DNA from: Nanobdellota archaeon
GTDB taxonomy: Archaea > Nanobdellota > Nanobdellia > Pacearchaeales > GW2011-AR1
Assembly: GCA_021799535.1 (NCBI GenBank)
Contig: JAJZAH010000003.1
Span: 1 to 64,000, forward strand
Length of the DNA stretch: 64,000 nt
Reading direction: 5' to 3'
Numbering within the stretch: position 1 is the stretch's first letter; each line of letters begins with the position of its first letter. The position numbers were made by a program, and so were the translations under genes. This document shows positions 49,357 to 59,102 of this stretch, one piece after another. The notes under the pieces were generated by a model. It searched no databases. It was not told the DNA's origin and saw only the letters and a list, made by a program, of their open reading frames with translations.

Positions 49357-49752
49357 ATGGGAATGCTAAGGAACCTTTCAAACAAGCTGCAAGGGAGAAA
49401 AAAAGTTCAAAATGAACATTTAAACTTTCAAGAAGTCCTGAATCAATTAGGATCTTTAAGCGAAGAGACTAATGTCAACATAATTTATGGACTTGGTTCG
49501 ATGTATTTTCATTTATTCAAGGATAAAAAACCAAAGGAAGCTGCTCAAATCATAGAGAAACGTTTTGATCGCCAACAAGAGAAGTTTAAATATTTCGAAG
49601 CAGATCACGAGACTTTTTCAGGGGAGAAAACAGAAAAACATTACCTTTGGTTAAAGAACGGTTTTATAAATTCTAAATCCGGACTTCACTATTTTCCATA
49701 TCAGGATGCAAGTGTTAATTATATTGTAGAAAAAGCAATAAACTCCAAATAG
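49357..49752 (+). CDS. Hypothetical protein
   Basis: Intact ORF. Confidence 0.4.
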   Translation: MGMLRNLSNKLQGRKKVQNEHLNFQEVLNQLGSLSEETNVNIIYGLGSMYFHLFKDKKPKEAAQIIEKRFDRQQEKFKYFEADHETFSGEKTEKHYLWLKNGFINSKSGLHYFPYQDASVNYIVEKAINSK

Positions 49753-49893
49753 ATTCTATAACAGTTTATCTTAAAATTTTGTGAAATAACTCAATAATCG
49801 GTCCTGCAATTCCAAAAATTATTGCAATCATTAAGAAGAGATTGCTGAATGAGCGGAATCCACAATTTTTAAAAAGGCATTTTCCTTTTCAAT

Positions 49894-50919
49894 GTGATGA
49901 AGGGTGAAAAATTTTTGATCGGATTCGTCCTTGCAATCGGAATTTTCATGGTGTTAAGCCCTTTTGCGCTTGCAGATAATTCTACAAATATGAATTCCAG
50001 TAATTCGACAAATCTCACATTTAAGGCAAATGCAACCTCGAATTCTACAGGAATCATATCCAATGTTTCTTCCAATATTACTGCAAATTACACTCAGAGC
50101 AACACCACAGGAAATATTGAGGTGAATTCGTCAGGGAATGCAACTATTGATAATGAAACTGAACATGAAATTGGGATGATGCAGGGCACAGGGCCAGGGG
50201 CTCAGATAAGAGTACTGCAATTAGAAAGAAGCATTGAGATAAAAATACTTGAGGCACAGGCAGTACTGGGTTATGTGCAAAGCAAAACTTCAAATTACAC
50301 ATCAAACCTTCAGGATATAATAAACAAACTTCAAAATTTAAAGAATGAAGCCGGAAACGTTTCAGTCACAAACAGAACTTATGCCGTAGGGCAATTTGTG
50401 GACATAAAATCGCAGGCAGCAATATTAGTAAAAGAATTCAGGGGAAATGCTTCAGCTTATCTTAATGAAAACGACAGAAGAGCTCTGCAAGCACAATTTA
50501 ATCAGATAGAGAGAAATTCTTTCCAGGACATGAAAAAACAGATTGAGAACCTGCAAAAGGAACTTTGGAGGGAACAAATTCAGAATGTCCTGAACAGATT
50601 CGGAAGGGATGATAATAAGCTTCTGGATAGAATAAATCAAAGCAATATGACTGCAGAAGAGATAAGGTCAAGACTTGAAGAAGATTTTTCAAACATGACA
50701 CAACAGCAAAGGGCAAATGCACAGATAAAATTAAGAGAGGATGCTATACAGATCCAACAGCAAAAATTAGATGTATTAAAACAGATTGAAAAGGAAAGAG
50801 AACAACAGATTAACAGAAATCTGAATCAGCTAAGATTAATTCAAGAGAGGGAAGCCAATAGGAGTGAAAAAATAAACAATTTCATTCAAAGGTTTAAGAA
50901 CAAGAGTCAAGATGGATAA
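49894..50919 (+). CDS. Secreted N-glycosylation-motif-rich coiled-coil protein
   Basis: Signal-like N-terminus FLIGFVLAIGIFMVLSPFALA, dense NxS/NxT motifs, Q/E/R/K-rich coiled coil. Confidence 0.6.
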   Translation: MMKGEKFLIGFVLAIGIFMVLSPFALADNSTNMNSSNSTNLTFKANATSNSTGIISNVSSNITANYTQSNTTGNIEVNSSGNATIDNETEHEIGMMQGTGPGAQIRVLQLERSIEIKILEAQAVLGYVQSKTSNYTSNLQDIINKLQNLKNEAGNVSVTNRTYAVGQFVDIKSQAAILVKEFRGNASAYLNENDRRALQAQFNQIERNSFQDMKKQIENLQKELWREQIQNVLNRFGRDDNKLLDRINQSNMTAEEIRSRLEEDFSNMTQQQRANAQIKLREDAIQIQQQKLDVLKQIEKEREQQINRNLNQLRLIQEREANRSEKINNFIQRFKNKSQDG

Positions 50920-51139
50920 AAAGGCTTGGATGGGAATAATTGCAAGTGTCGTTATTGTCTTAGCCGTAGCAGGGTTGCTCATATTTGGAAACCATAGTAC
51001 AAGTCAAAATGCAAACACGAGTTCAGGAAACCAAGCAGCGCTTTCAGCCGCAAGCACTGTCTCTAACAATAGCAGCCAATTAATAGCAAACTCTGTCTCT
51101 AATAACAGCACTTCTGTCAACCTTGGGAGTCTTATATGA
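50912..51139 (+). CDS. Small secreted or anchored Ser/Asn-rich protein
   Basis: N-terminal TM AWMGIIASVVIVLAVAGLLIFG followed by S/N-rich tail. Confidence 0.5.
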   Translation: MDKKAWMGIIASVVIVLAVAGLLIFGNHSTSQNANTSSGNQAALSAASTVSNNSSQLIANSVSNNSTSVNLGSLI

Positions 51140-51178
51140 GGATTCTTACTAAAAATTTATAACCTGATTTTTCTATCA

Positions 51179-52054
51179 TTGGTGGAGATGACGCTTTATT
51201 CACATTCAAGATTGTCGACTTTTGAGCAATGCAGGTACAAGTACAAACTGAAGTATATTGACAAAATTCCAAGCCCAGTTAAGAAATCTGTCGAGGCGCA
51301 TCTGGGGGAATGCGTTCATGAAGCCCTTGAGTGGCTTTACAAAAATATTATTGCAGGAAAAGTCCCGCAGATGGATGAAGTAATAAGCAGATATTCCGGC
51401 ACATGGCAGGAAAAAGACACAGAAGAAATGCTTATCGTGGGAAGATTTTCAAAGCAGGATTACTTTAACAAAGGGGTTAAATTCCTGATAGATTATTACA
51501 TGAAAAACACTCCTTTTCAGGATGGCACAGTAGAAACTGAAAAGAAAGTTTGGATAAATCTGGGAGAAAATTTCCCTCATAAGGTCGTGGGTTATATTGA
51601 CAGGCTCGTCTATAATAATCAGAAAAATGAGTATGAAATCCATGATTATAAAACTGCTAACACTCTCCCCAACAGGGAGAAATTCGAAAACGACAGACAG
51701 CTGGCGCTTTATTCAATCGCTATAAAAGATCTGTACGGGAAAGACACTCCAGTCACCCTCACATGGCATTACCTGAATTATAATATGAAATTAGTTTCAA
51801 AAAGAACCAATGAGCAGCTTGAAGAACTCAAGGAGAATACAAAAAGATTGATAAACGAAATAGAATCAACGGGCGAATTCCCGCCGGATAAATCCATACT
51901 GTGCAACTGGTGTGAGTACAAGCAGTATTGCAAAGCCTGGGGAAATTCAGTTCCAAAGAAATTTTACGAAAAGCAGGCAAGCTTGCTGCAAAGCGAAGCC
52001 ACCCCTATAGAGCCTGAAGGGTTCCCTACAGCGGAAAGATCTTTTAATGATTAA
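51179..52054 (+). CDS. PD-(D/E)XK nuclease, RecB/Cas4-like with putative Fe-S cysteines
   Basis: SRLSTFEQCRYKYKLKY; GECVHEALEWLY; VGYIDRLVY; YEIHDYKTA; LCNWCEYKQYC. Confidence 0.88.
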   Translation: MVEMTLYSHSRLSTFEQCRYKYKLKYIDKIPSPVKKSVEAHLGECVHEALEWLYKNIIAGKVPQMDEVISRYSGTWQEKDTEEMLIVGRFSKQDYFNKGVKFLIDYYMKNTPFQDGTVETEKKVWINLGENFPHKVVGYIDRLVYNNQKNEYEIHDYKTANTLPNREKFENDRQLALYSIAIKDLYGKDTPVTLTWHYLNYNMKLVSKRTNEQLEELKENTKRLINEIESTGEFPPDKSILCNWCEYKQYCKAWGNSVPKKFYEKQASLLQSEATPIEPEGFPTAERSFND

Positions 52055-52340
52055 AAAAAGAGTGAAAGTATTCTTCTGCAAAAATCAAAAATTCAAGAAT
52101 ATCATACTGTGAGACGACACCGACAGATTCATTTCTTAACATCTTTTCGATATTCCCTGGCATAGAATTTATTGCTTCGTCTATTTTGGCGAAATCAAGG
52201 GCGCCCTTGCAGTCTCCCCTGATATTTGAAATTATGTTGTCCTTCATTTCCCTTAGATCCAAATAATCCTCGCAATAATCTCTAAGGAACGAACCCTTTG
52301 GGAGGCTCAAAGCAGCCCTTTTTACTAATGTTCTGTTCAT
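52044..52340 (-). CDS. Hypothetical protein
   Basis: Intact ORF. Confidence 0.4.
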   Translation of the reverse strand: MNRTLVKRAALSLPKGSFLRDYCEDYLDLREMKDNIISNIRGDCKGALDFAKIDEAINSMPGNIEKMLRNESVGVVSQYDILEFLIFAEEYFHSFFNH

Positions 52341-52406
52341 GGAGACTAGATATGAACTTTTTTTATAAATTTAACTGAACCGTCCCGGCAAAAACTTTAA
52401 ATATTC

Positions 52407-52427
52407 ATATGAACCTATAAACATATG
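52407..52427. promoter_or_regulatory. Operator copy ATATGAACC-TATAAA-CATATG
   Basis: Overlaps ArsR-like start codon; same motif and spacing at 56479, 57694, 59163. Confidence 0.8.
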
Positions 52428-52730
52428 AAAAACGTACATTGCGACAATTATCATATCTTCTTCAAGAATCTGGCGAACCCGCTTAAAATAGGAATAATTG
52501 CCTCGTTGAAGGAGAAGCCTTCAAGCGTCAATGAGCTTTCCGAAAAACTTGGAGTGGAGCAGTCAAAACTTTCCCACTCCCTTGCAAACCTGAGATTCTG
52601 CAGCCTCGTGAACTCGAAACAAGTCGGGAAAAAAAGAGTATACTCCTTGAATAAGAAAACAATCCTGCCGATTTTAAGAATAATCGACAAACACAGACAG
52701 GCAGATTGCGCCGGCTGCAAGTTAAAATGA
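52425..52730 (+). CDS. ArsR-like HTH regulator with C-terminal CxxC
   Basis: FFKNLANPLKIGIIASLKEKPSSVNELSEKLGVEQSKLSHSLANLRFCSLV; tail DCAGCKLK. Confidence 0.85.
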   Translation: MKNVHCDNYHIFFKNLANPLKIGIIASLKEKPSSVNELSEKLGVEQSKLSHSLANLRFCSLVNSKQVGKKRVYSLNKKTILPILRIIDKHRQADCAGCKLK

Positions 52731-53200
52731 AAGACGGGCTTAAACATGTAGCCTTAAAATTTCTGAAGCTGAAGCCAATCTATTCTCAGCTTCCTGTGGT
52801 TGTAGGCGTTCCTATTATAGTCAAAAATTCGAAAGGCGAAATTCTTCTTGGAAAAAGGAACAAAAATATGTACGCTTACCCTGATTTTTGGAACCTTCCC
52901 GGAGGACTCGTAGATTACGGAGAAAGTCTTTCACATGCAGCAAAAAGGGAATTTGAAGAGGAAACAGGCGCCAAGGTAAAAATAATCCGCAAATCAAAGA
53001 ATATTTATGAAGTCTTCCCTACAAAAGAATCGCATTTTCATTCTCTAAATATACCATTTTTTGGAAAGATAATAGAAGGAATTCCTCAAGCAAGAGATGA
53101 AACACAAGAAGTGAGATGGTTTAAACCTGCAGAGATAAAAAAGATGAGGCTCGCATATACACATAACGAGATATTAAAGAAAGAAGGGGTAGTGAAATGA
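52727..53200 (+). CDS. NUDIX hydrolase
   Basis: NLPGGLVDYGESLSHAAKREFEEETGAKV Nudix box. Confidence 0.93.
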   Translation: MKDGLKHVALKFLKLKPIYSQLPVVVGVPIIVKNSKGEILLGKRNKNMYAYPDFWNLPGGLVDYGESLSHAAKREFEEETGAKVKIIRKSKNIYEVFPTKESHFHSLNIPFFGKIIEGIPQARDETQEVRWFKPAEIKKMRLAYTHNEILKKEGVVK

Positions 53201-53628
53201 AGACAAGGAAAGCTACAAAAAATGACATGGAAGAGGTCGCAAAGATATACAAAGATTCTTTTTCAGAACCGCCGTATAATGAAGGATGGACGCTTGGAGA
53301 GGCTAGGAAAAAAATGAGGGTATTTTCAAAATATTGTGATATATGGGTTTATGAATCAGATGGCGAAATCGCCGGATTCATGGTGATAAATCCCCATCAG
53401 TGGAAAGAGGGGGAAGTGATATTCAGGGAAGAAACAGGAGTGAAAAAAAGATTCAGAGGGAAAGGCGTTGCAACTATAATGATGACAGAAGTTTTCGATT
53501 TTTACAGGAAAAAAGGATACAAAACCTCAATTGGAATAATTAACAGAAAAGCAAAAAGCTTCGGATTTATAAAAAAATTCGGCATGAAAATTGAAGAAGA
53601 CAATCTTTTGGCGGTGAAGGAGTTATGA
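53197..53628 (+). CDS. GNAT family N-acetyltransferase
   Basis: ETGVKKRFRGKGVATIMMTEVFDFYRKKGY; INRKAKSFGFIKKFGM. Confidence 0.85.
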   Translation: MKTRKATKNDMEEVAKIYKDSFSEPPYNEGWTLGEARKKMRVFSKYCDIWVYESDGEIAGFMVINPHQWKEGEVIFREETGVKKRFRGKGVATIMMTEVFDFYRKKGYKTSIGIINRKAKSFGFIKKFGMKIEEDNLLAVKEL

Positions 53629-54305
53629 TGGAAACTCAATTTTTAATCGACGCAAAAGTTGAATCAGAAAGCATTCCGAGCTTGATAAGTTTAGCAGGAG
53701 AAGGAGTATTATCTCCAAAATATGCTAAAGTTATATTTGGAAAAAAGGGCAGCGAACTTTACACGGAAATATTGGAAATACAAAAAGAGGAAGGGGAGGT
53801 TTTGGAAGACCTAAGAAAGTATTCAGAAAATTATTGGGGAAGAATTGAGGAGAAATATTTTGAATACATGGAAAAACTGACCTACCAAAAATTAGATCCA
53901 AAAAAAAGGGTTTATTTTTCTCCGATAATAAAAATAGGAATAGCGGATGTTCGGGGGAGAGAAAATGTTTTCATAGGGACTTATTTTAATAAAGAAGATT
54001 TAAATTACATAATTCCACATGAATCGACTCCTCTACACTACACAGATATTGCAAGTAAGATAAAGCTGCATGAAGCTACAAGATCTCCATTGATGGAAGG
54101 AGTCGATCATATGATAATCTTCAAATCTCCGATCACAAAAATATTAAATATGAAAGCTGATTATAAAAAATTGAACTTCGTCAGATCAAATCCCGAATTC
54201 ATGAAGGAACTTGAAGATGAATGGGACAACAGGAAAAACTTCGAGTCTTTTTTAAAAAAAGCAATAGAAATACAAAACAAATTCAAGAATGTAAAAATAT
54301 GTTAA
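53625..54305 (+). CDS. Hypothetical protein in IscS operon
   Basis: Overlapping start/stop with neighbours; no recognised domain. Confidence 0.5.
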   Translation: MMETQFLIDAKVESESIPSLISLAGEGVLSPKYAKVIFGKKGSELYTEILEIQKEEGEVLEDLRKYSENYWGRIEEKYFEYMEKLTYQKLDPKKRVYFSPIIKIGIADVRGRENVFIGTYFNKEDLNYIIPHESTPLHYTDIASKIKLHEATRSPLMEGVDHMIIFKSPITKILNMKADYKKLNFVRSNPEFMKELEDEWDNRKNFESFLKKAIEIQNKFKNVKIC

Positions 54306-54306
54306 A

Positions 54307-55455
54307 ATGACCTCGATATATTTAGACAATGCAGCGACAACAAAGGTTGACAGAGAAGTTTTAAGAGCCATGGCTCCGTATTTTGATGAATTTTATGGAA
54401 ACGCCTCATCCATGCACATGAAAGGCCAGGAAGCGAAAAAGGCGGTCGAGAAAGCAAGGGGGATAATCGCGCATGAGATTAATGCAAAACCAGAAGAAAT
54501 CTATTTCACTTCCGGGGGGACAGAATCGAACAACTGGGCTCTGAAAGGCTCCTTCTTTGAGAACTTCCCTAGGAAAAATCATATCATTACGGTGAAAACA
54601 GAACATGACTGTGTATTGAACACCGCGAAATGGCTTGAAGGAAAAGGCGCAGAGGTCACATATCTTAATGTTGATAAAAAAGGTTTTATTGATATTAATA
54701 AGTTAAAGAAAGCAATGACCTCAAAGACTTTTCTCGTCTCAATCATGCAGGCAAACAATGAAATAGGAACGATTCAAAATCTTGAAGAAATTGGAAGAAT
54801 CTGCCGGGAAAAAGGCATTTTATTTCACACAGATGCAGCACAGAGTTTCACGAAAATCTCTCTTGATGTAAATAAGATGAATCTCGATCTTGTGACAATA
54901 AATGCCCATAAAATCCGCGGGCCAAAAGGTGTAGGGGCTCTGTTTATTCGTAAAGGGGTGAAAATCACTCCTCTTCTTCATGGTGGTGGGCATGAAAGAG
55001 GGCAAAGAAGCGGAACTGAAAATGTTCCGGGAATAGTCGGATTCGGAAAAGCGGTTGAAATATCCAGAAGAACAGATTACAAAAAAATGTCTGCCCTCAG
55101 AGATAAACTAATAAAAAGGATAATCGAAAAAATTCCAGACACCAAGCTGAACGGCCCTGAAGGTGAAGAAAGACTCCCGAATAATGTGAACATAACCTTC
55201 AAAGGCTGTGAGGGCGAAGCCTTGGGGGGTTACCTTGAGACAAAAGGGGTTTATGTTTCAACTGGCTCAGCGTGCATGTCAAACACAAATGCTCAAAGCC
55301 ATGTCCTTAGAGCAATAGGACTCTCGAGAGAGGACCAGGAATCATCAATAAGATTCACTCTGGGCAAAGAGACAACAGAGAAAAATATAGATTATGCTTT
55401 GAAAGTCCTCCCAGAGATTGTTGAAAAGATGAGAGTTGCCGGGAAGATAAAATGA
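54307..55455 (+). CDS. iscS: Cysteine desulfurase (IscS/NifS)
   Basis: MTSIYLDNAATTKVDREV; FTSGGTESNNWALKG; HTDAAQSFTK; NAHKIRGPKGVGALFIRKG; STGSACMSN. Confidence 0.96.
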   Translation: MTSIYLDNAATTKVDREVLRAMAPYFDEFYGNASSMHMKGQEAKKAVEKARGIIAHEINAKPEEIYFTSGGTESNNWALKGSFFENFPRKNHIITVKTEHDCVLNTAKWLEGKGAEVTYLNVDKKGFIDINKLKKAMTSKTFLVSIMQANNEIGTIQNLEEIGRICREKGILFHTDAAQSFTKISLDVNKMNLDLVTINAHKIRGPKGVGALFIRKGVKITPLLHGGGHERGQRSGTENVPGIVGFGKAVEISRRTDYKKMSALRDKLIKRIIEKIPDTKLNGPEGEERLPNNVNITFKGCEGEALGGYLETKGVYVSTGSACMSNTNAQSHVLRAIGLSREDQESSIRFTLGKETTEKNIDYALKVLPEIVEKMRVAGKIK

Positions 55456-56030
55456 AAAAATTCAAAATATACAAACAAGAAACGGAGCACTCATGCGGAA
55501 TCGCTTGCCTTCGGGGTGTCATGAATTATTATGGAAATGATTTCTCCGAGAAGGACATATGGGACAAGCACGAGTCTTACAAAGCCAAGAACGGGGGGAC
55601 GTTAAACCCAATACTGAACCTGGGGGTTACAGCCCTCAAATTCGGCTTTGATGTAATTTATCTTGGATATAATCTGATAATTGCCACCGATAATCCTTCA
55701 AAAGGCCTGAAAGAATCCCTGGAGGAAAGGTCCAATAAATACTTTGAATTCGGGAAATATTACATAGATGAAGCACTTAAATTTATTAGTCTAGGAGGAA
55801 GAATAGATATAGATAAGCTCAATCTGAAAAGAATAAAGGAGCTAGTGAGAAAGAATAAATTTGTCTTGGTGGAGATAAGACCCACATTCATTTATGGAAA
55901 AGGCCCAATAAGCATGGACCATAAGGTGATAATCATAGGATATAGCAAAGAGGGGTTCAGGGTCCTTGATCCTTCAGATGCAAAAGAGCACGTCTCCTCG
56001 CATTTTATGCAGGGGCTCCCGAGATGCTAG
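55452..56030 (+). CDS. Peptidase C39-like protein
   Basis: IYKQETEHSCGIACLRGVMNYYGNDFSE; MDHKVIIIGYSKEGFRVLDPSD. Confidence 0.75.
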   Translation: MKKFKIYKQETEHSCGIACLRGVMNYYGNDFSEKDIWDKHESYKAKNGGTLNPILNLGVTALKFGFDVIYLGYNLIIATDNPSKGLKESLEERSNKYFEFGKYYIDEALKFISLGGRIDIDKLNLKRIKELVRKNKFVLVEIRPTFIYGKGPISMDHKVIIIGYSKEGFRVLDPSDAKEHVSSHFMQGLPRC

Positions 56031-56043
56031 TGATAAAACCAAG

Positions 56044-56319
56044 ATGAAATCAGAAAAAAAACGGAAACAAGAAAATAAGAAGAAAAGTCCAAAAGAGAAA
56101 AGCTTAATCATAACAAAAGACATGAGCATCTTGGAGATAATAGACAAGAAACCTGAGGTGATTGAAGTTTTGTTCGAGTTCGGACTCGGATGTATAAGCT
56201 GTGCTTTCTCACAGGTCGAGACGCTTGAGCAAGGGGCGCTCGGTCACGGGATGAGCGAAGAGGTAATAAACAAGATGATAGAAGAGATGAACAAAATTGA
56301 GCCTGAGAATACTTGGTGA
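56044..56319 (+). CDS. DUF1858-like (hybrid-cluster-associated disulfide) protein
   Basis: SLIITKDMSILEIIDKKPEVIEVLFEFGLGCISCAFSQVETLEQGALGHGMSEEVI. Confidence 0.85.
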   Translation: MKSEKKRKQENKKKSPKEKSLIITKDMSILEIIDKKPEVIEVLFEFGLGCISCAFSQVETLEQGALGHGMSEEVINKMIEEMNKIEPENTW

Positions 56320-56478
56320 AAAAAAGATGTTTATTGCTCCAAAATCGACTTTGTTTATAATGACAAAAAATCTTCGAGCATGATTGATAGATTTAGAAAG
56401 TCTATGAGGTCAATAGAGCGAGCGATAAACCTCGTCCCAGAAGTCCAGAAAAAATAACCAATCATCCGCAAAATTTAT

Positions 56479-56499
56479 ATATGAACCAATTTTCATGTT
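56479..56499. promoter_or_regulatory. Operator copy ATATGAACC-AATTTT-CATGTT
   Basis: 16 nt upstream of the peroxiredoxin start codon, overlapping a TTTATATA TATA-like element. Confidence 0.75.
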
Positions 56500-56514
56500 T
56501 ACTGTGAAGTTAAA

Positions 56515-57147
56515 ATGAGAGAGAATTGTGGGTGCGAAAATGAGGAATGCAGCTGCGGGAACCGTGACTGTAAAGAGGAAGAATTCTTAGCAATAAATCA
56601 TCCGGCACCAAGATTCATTGCTGAAGCTTATCATGAAGGCCAGATAAAGAAAGTTTCTTTAAAAGATTACAGAGGAAAATGGGTCATTGTGTTTTTCTAT
56701 CCGGCAGATTTTACGTTCGTCTGCCCGACTGAACTTGGAGAGATGGCAGAAAGGTATGAAAAGTTCAGAAATCTTGGATGCGAGGTCCTTTCAATATCAA
56801 CAGACACTGTATTCGTCCACAAGGCATGGCATGACACTTCAGATACGATAAAAAAAGTAAAGTTTCCCATGGTGGCCGACCCGAACCATGAAATCTCATG
56901 GAAATACGGAGTTTTAATCCCTGAAGAAGGGGTCACATTCAGAGGTTCATTTTTGATAGACCCTGACGGAATACTGAAAGCTTACGAAGTTCACAACAAC
57001 GACATAGGAAGAAGCGCTGACGAACTCCTAAGGAAACTCGAAGCCGCGATATTCACGAGAGAGAACGGCGGAGAAGTTTGCCCTGCGAACTGGAAACCCG
57101 GACAGAAAACCCTTCATCCCGGACTGGATTTAGTTGGGAAGATTTAA
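56515..57147 (+). CDS. Peroxiredoxin (AhpC/Prx family)
   Basis: VIVFFYPADFTFVCPTELGEMAERYEKF; ENGGEVCPANWKPGQKTLHPGLDLVGKI. Confidence 0.96.
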   Translation: MRENCGCENEECSCGNRDCKEEEFLAINHPAPRFIAEAYHEGQIKKVSLKDYRGKWVIVFFYPADFTFVCPTELGEMAERYEKFRNLGCEVLSISTDTVFVHKAWHDTSDTIKKVKFPMVADPNHEISWKYGVLIPEEGVTFRGSFLIDPDGILKAYEVHNNDIGRSADELLRKLEAAIFTRENGGEVCPANWKPGQKTLHPGLDLVGKI

Positions 57148-57158
57148 TCCGATTTTAC

Positions 57159-57611
57159 TTAATTGAGGGTTTTTTCAAGAACGACTTGGTCATCCCATCC
57201 CTCAAATCTTGCTTTTTTATAAAACGCCTTTTTAAAACCACTTTTATAATAAAAATCACGGGTTTTATTATAAGGGAAGTATTTATATTTATCAGAAAGG
57301 GTTTCAACTTCAATTAGATGTAGCTTGAACTTTTTAGCTTCTTCCTCAAGCCATTTGAGAAGTTTTTGCCCGATTCCTCTATTCTGTGAACCCCTCCTTA
57401 CAGCCATCCATAAAAGCTGCATTTTTCCTGAGTTACTTGAATAGCATATAAACCCGAAAATTTTCCCTTTTTCTTTAGCAATAACGACATTATTTAGCTT
57501 AAAGTCTGTTTTAAGGTTTTTAATTCCTTCATAGTTAAACCATTCCTTTAGGTCTTTGGCTATATCTATAGCACCTTTCTTCTCTTGTCCTGTTGCCATG
57601 GCTAATTGCAT
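57159..57611 (-). CDS. GNAT family N-acetyltransferase
   Basis: WMAVRRGSQNRGIGQKLLKWLEEEAKKF; TRDFYYKSGFKKAFY. Confidence 0.88.
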   Translation of the reverse strand: MQLAMATGQEKKGAIDIAKDLKEWFNYEGIKNLKTDFKLNNVVIAKEKGKIFGFICYSSNSGKMQLLWMAVRRGSQNRGIGQKLLKWLEEEAKKFKLHLIEVETLSDKYKYFPYNKTRDFYYKSGFKKAFYKKARFEGWDDQVVLEKTLN

Positions 57612-57693
57612 GGATTTATTATAAAGTTGTAACTTATTAAAACTATCCTAGATAAAATAACAAATCATTAAAAACCTATCCCATAACCTTTTT

Positions 57694-57714
57694 ATATGAA
57701 CCACATTTCATATG
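57694..57714. promoter_or_regulatory. Operator copy ATATGAACC-ACATTT-CATATG
   Basis: Upstream of ferredoxin gene; nearly identical sequence at 59163. Confidence 0.85.
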
Positions 57715-57726
57715 TTCAGGAATAAT

Positions 57727-57990
57727 ATGAATAAAATAACCTTCAACAACCAAACGGCGGAAATTCCTGACGATGAAAATCCTTACAACACATTCGAGAA
57801 ACTCGGGATGGAATTCTCATGCTTCAATGGGATATGCGGGACATGCAAGATGAAGGTCACAAAAGGCATGGAGAACATAAACTCCAAAACAGAAGAAGAG
57901 AACGAATTCCCTCTTGACGATGATGAAAGGCTCGGATGCCAATGCTTCAGATTAAAAGGAGATATAGAAGTTGAATATGAAGGGTGGTGA
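57727..57990 (+). CDS. 2Fe-2S ferredoxin-like protein
   Basis: FSCFNGICGTCKMKVTKG...ERLGCQCFRLKGDIEVEY. Confidence 0.9.
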   Translation: MNKITFNNQTAEIPDDENPYNTFEKLGMEFSCFNGICGTCKMKVTKGMENINSKTEEENEFPLDDDERLGCQCFRLKGDIEVEYEGW

Positions 57991-58005
57991 AAAGAAAATA
58001 AAAAT

Positions 58006-58389
58006 TTAAAATTTTACTTCATAAATCCTATGCCATAAGTAATACTTACTGGAACCAAAACTTAAATTTTTATTCAAAGTTTCATCTTCAGAAGGCTTGC
58101 ACTTAGATAATCTTCCAATTCTCCCGATGAGTAGTTCAAGACTTTTGCCTTTTTTGAAGAATCCTTTTTTAAACTCTTCCCCAGTAATCTTCTCCCCCTT
58201 GCCAAGATATTTAGTAACATATTCAATCAGATGATTTGTCCCAAGTCCGTAGGCTGCAATATTATTTCCATCTTGATCCTCAATCAACAAATGTAGCTCA
58301 ATAGGCACAAAGCATTTTGTATACAATAGCTCACTGTTTATAATTGTCCCCGTTATCCTTTTTTTGATTAAGCCGTTTTTTAATTCCAT
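58006..58389 (-). CDS. Hypothetical protein, predicted target of HTH_10-B
   Basis: Intact ORF with operator and AATTTAAATT TATA-like element upstream. Confidence 0.5.
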   Translation of the reverse strand: MELKNGLIKKRITGTIINSELLYTKCFVPIELHLLIEDQDGNNIAAYGLGTNHLIEYVTKYLGKGEKITGEEFKKGFFKKGKSLELLIGRIGRLSKCKPSEDETLNKNLSFGSSKYYLWHRIYEVKF

Positions 58390-58423
58390 ACATACAAGAA
58401 AAAGATTTAGAATTTAAATTTTC

Positions 58424-58440
58424 ACCCTTCTATGGAAGGT
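58424..58440. promoter_or_regulatory. Operator copy (minus strand ACCTTCCATAGAAGGGT)
   Basis: 16/17 identity to the element at 59103..59119. Confidence 0.75.
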
Positions 58441-59102
58441 TATTTAGATATAAGTTTGGGAAGCAGCTTGAACTCAGCTTTTCTCAAATTTTCCCTGAAA
58501 GTCTGCTTGGAGACTTTTGCAATCTTAGAGAGCTTGTCAAGATTGGTCCTTCTCGGAAAACCATAATACCCGTTCTCAAACGCGAGTTTTATCGCTTCTT
58601 CCTGCCTTTTGGGCATTTTGGGAAGGAGCCTAGTCAGATAGACGTCCTCAAGGTCATTTTGCGAAAATCTCAATATCTCAAAATATGTCGTGTTCTTACC
58701 TTCTTTCATTGTCTTGATTAGATTCTCAAGGGGTTTCCTGTCCCAGCAAGCGACTTCTATCACTTCAAAACCATCACTACTCAAATATGCAGGAGACGGG
58801 TAAATGAAAAGAGAGTTATAAATGGATTCATAAATCTTAAACTCTTTTTTGTTCTTTGCCAAAGTGATTATTGTACTTCCATGAACTTCACATTTCACAA
58901 CCTGCTTATGGTCTTTCATGTATCTTGCATATTTTTGGATATCTTTTTCATGGCCATTCAATTGCTGGATTGCAGAAGTATAGATATAATCCCCCTTAAT
59001 GTAATGGCCAAGGTAATAAAAGAAAACAGAAAGTTTCAATTTAGAGAGTTTTGGGGCATAAATGCAGTCGTCATGCTTGTATTTGAATTTCAGATACCAC
59101 AT
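58440..59102 (-). CDS. HTH_10 family regulator B
   Basis: MWYLKFKYKHDDC start; RQEEAIKLAFENGYYGFPRRTNLDKLSKIAKVSKQTFRENLRKAEFKLLPKLI. Confidence 0.88.
   Translation of the reverse strand: MWYLKFKYKHDDCIYAPKLSKLKLSVFFYYLGHYIKGDYIYTSAIQQLNGHEKDIQKYARYMKDHKQVVKCEVHGSTIITLAKNKKEFKIYESIYNSLFIYPSPAYLSSDGFEVIEVACWDRKPLENLIKTMKEGKNTTYFEILRFSQNDLEDVYLTRLLPKMPKRQEEAIKLAFENGYYGFPRRTNLDKLSKIAKVSKQTFRENLRKAEFKLLPKLISK

Noticed and set aside
49753-49890. Tiny reverse ORF ...FLMIAIIFGIAGPIIELFHKILR as a Sec61-beta/SecE-like protein
   Set aside because: Too short, no clear start codon, no family signature.
51179-52054. Cas4-like nuclease suggesting a CRISPR locus
   Set aside because: No repeat array or other cas gene was seen in the window; the protein is better called a generic RecB/Cas4-family Fe-S nuclease.
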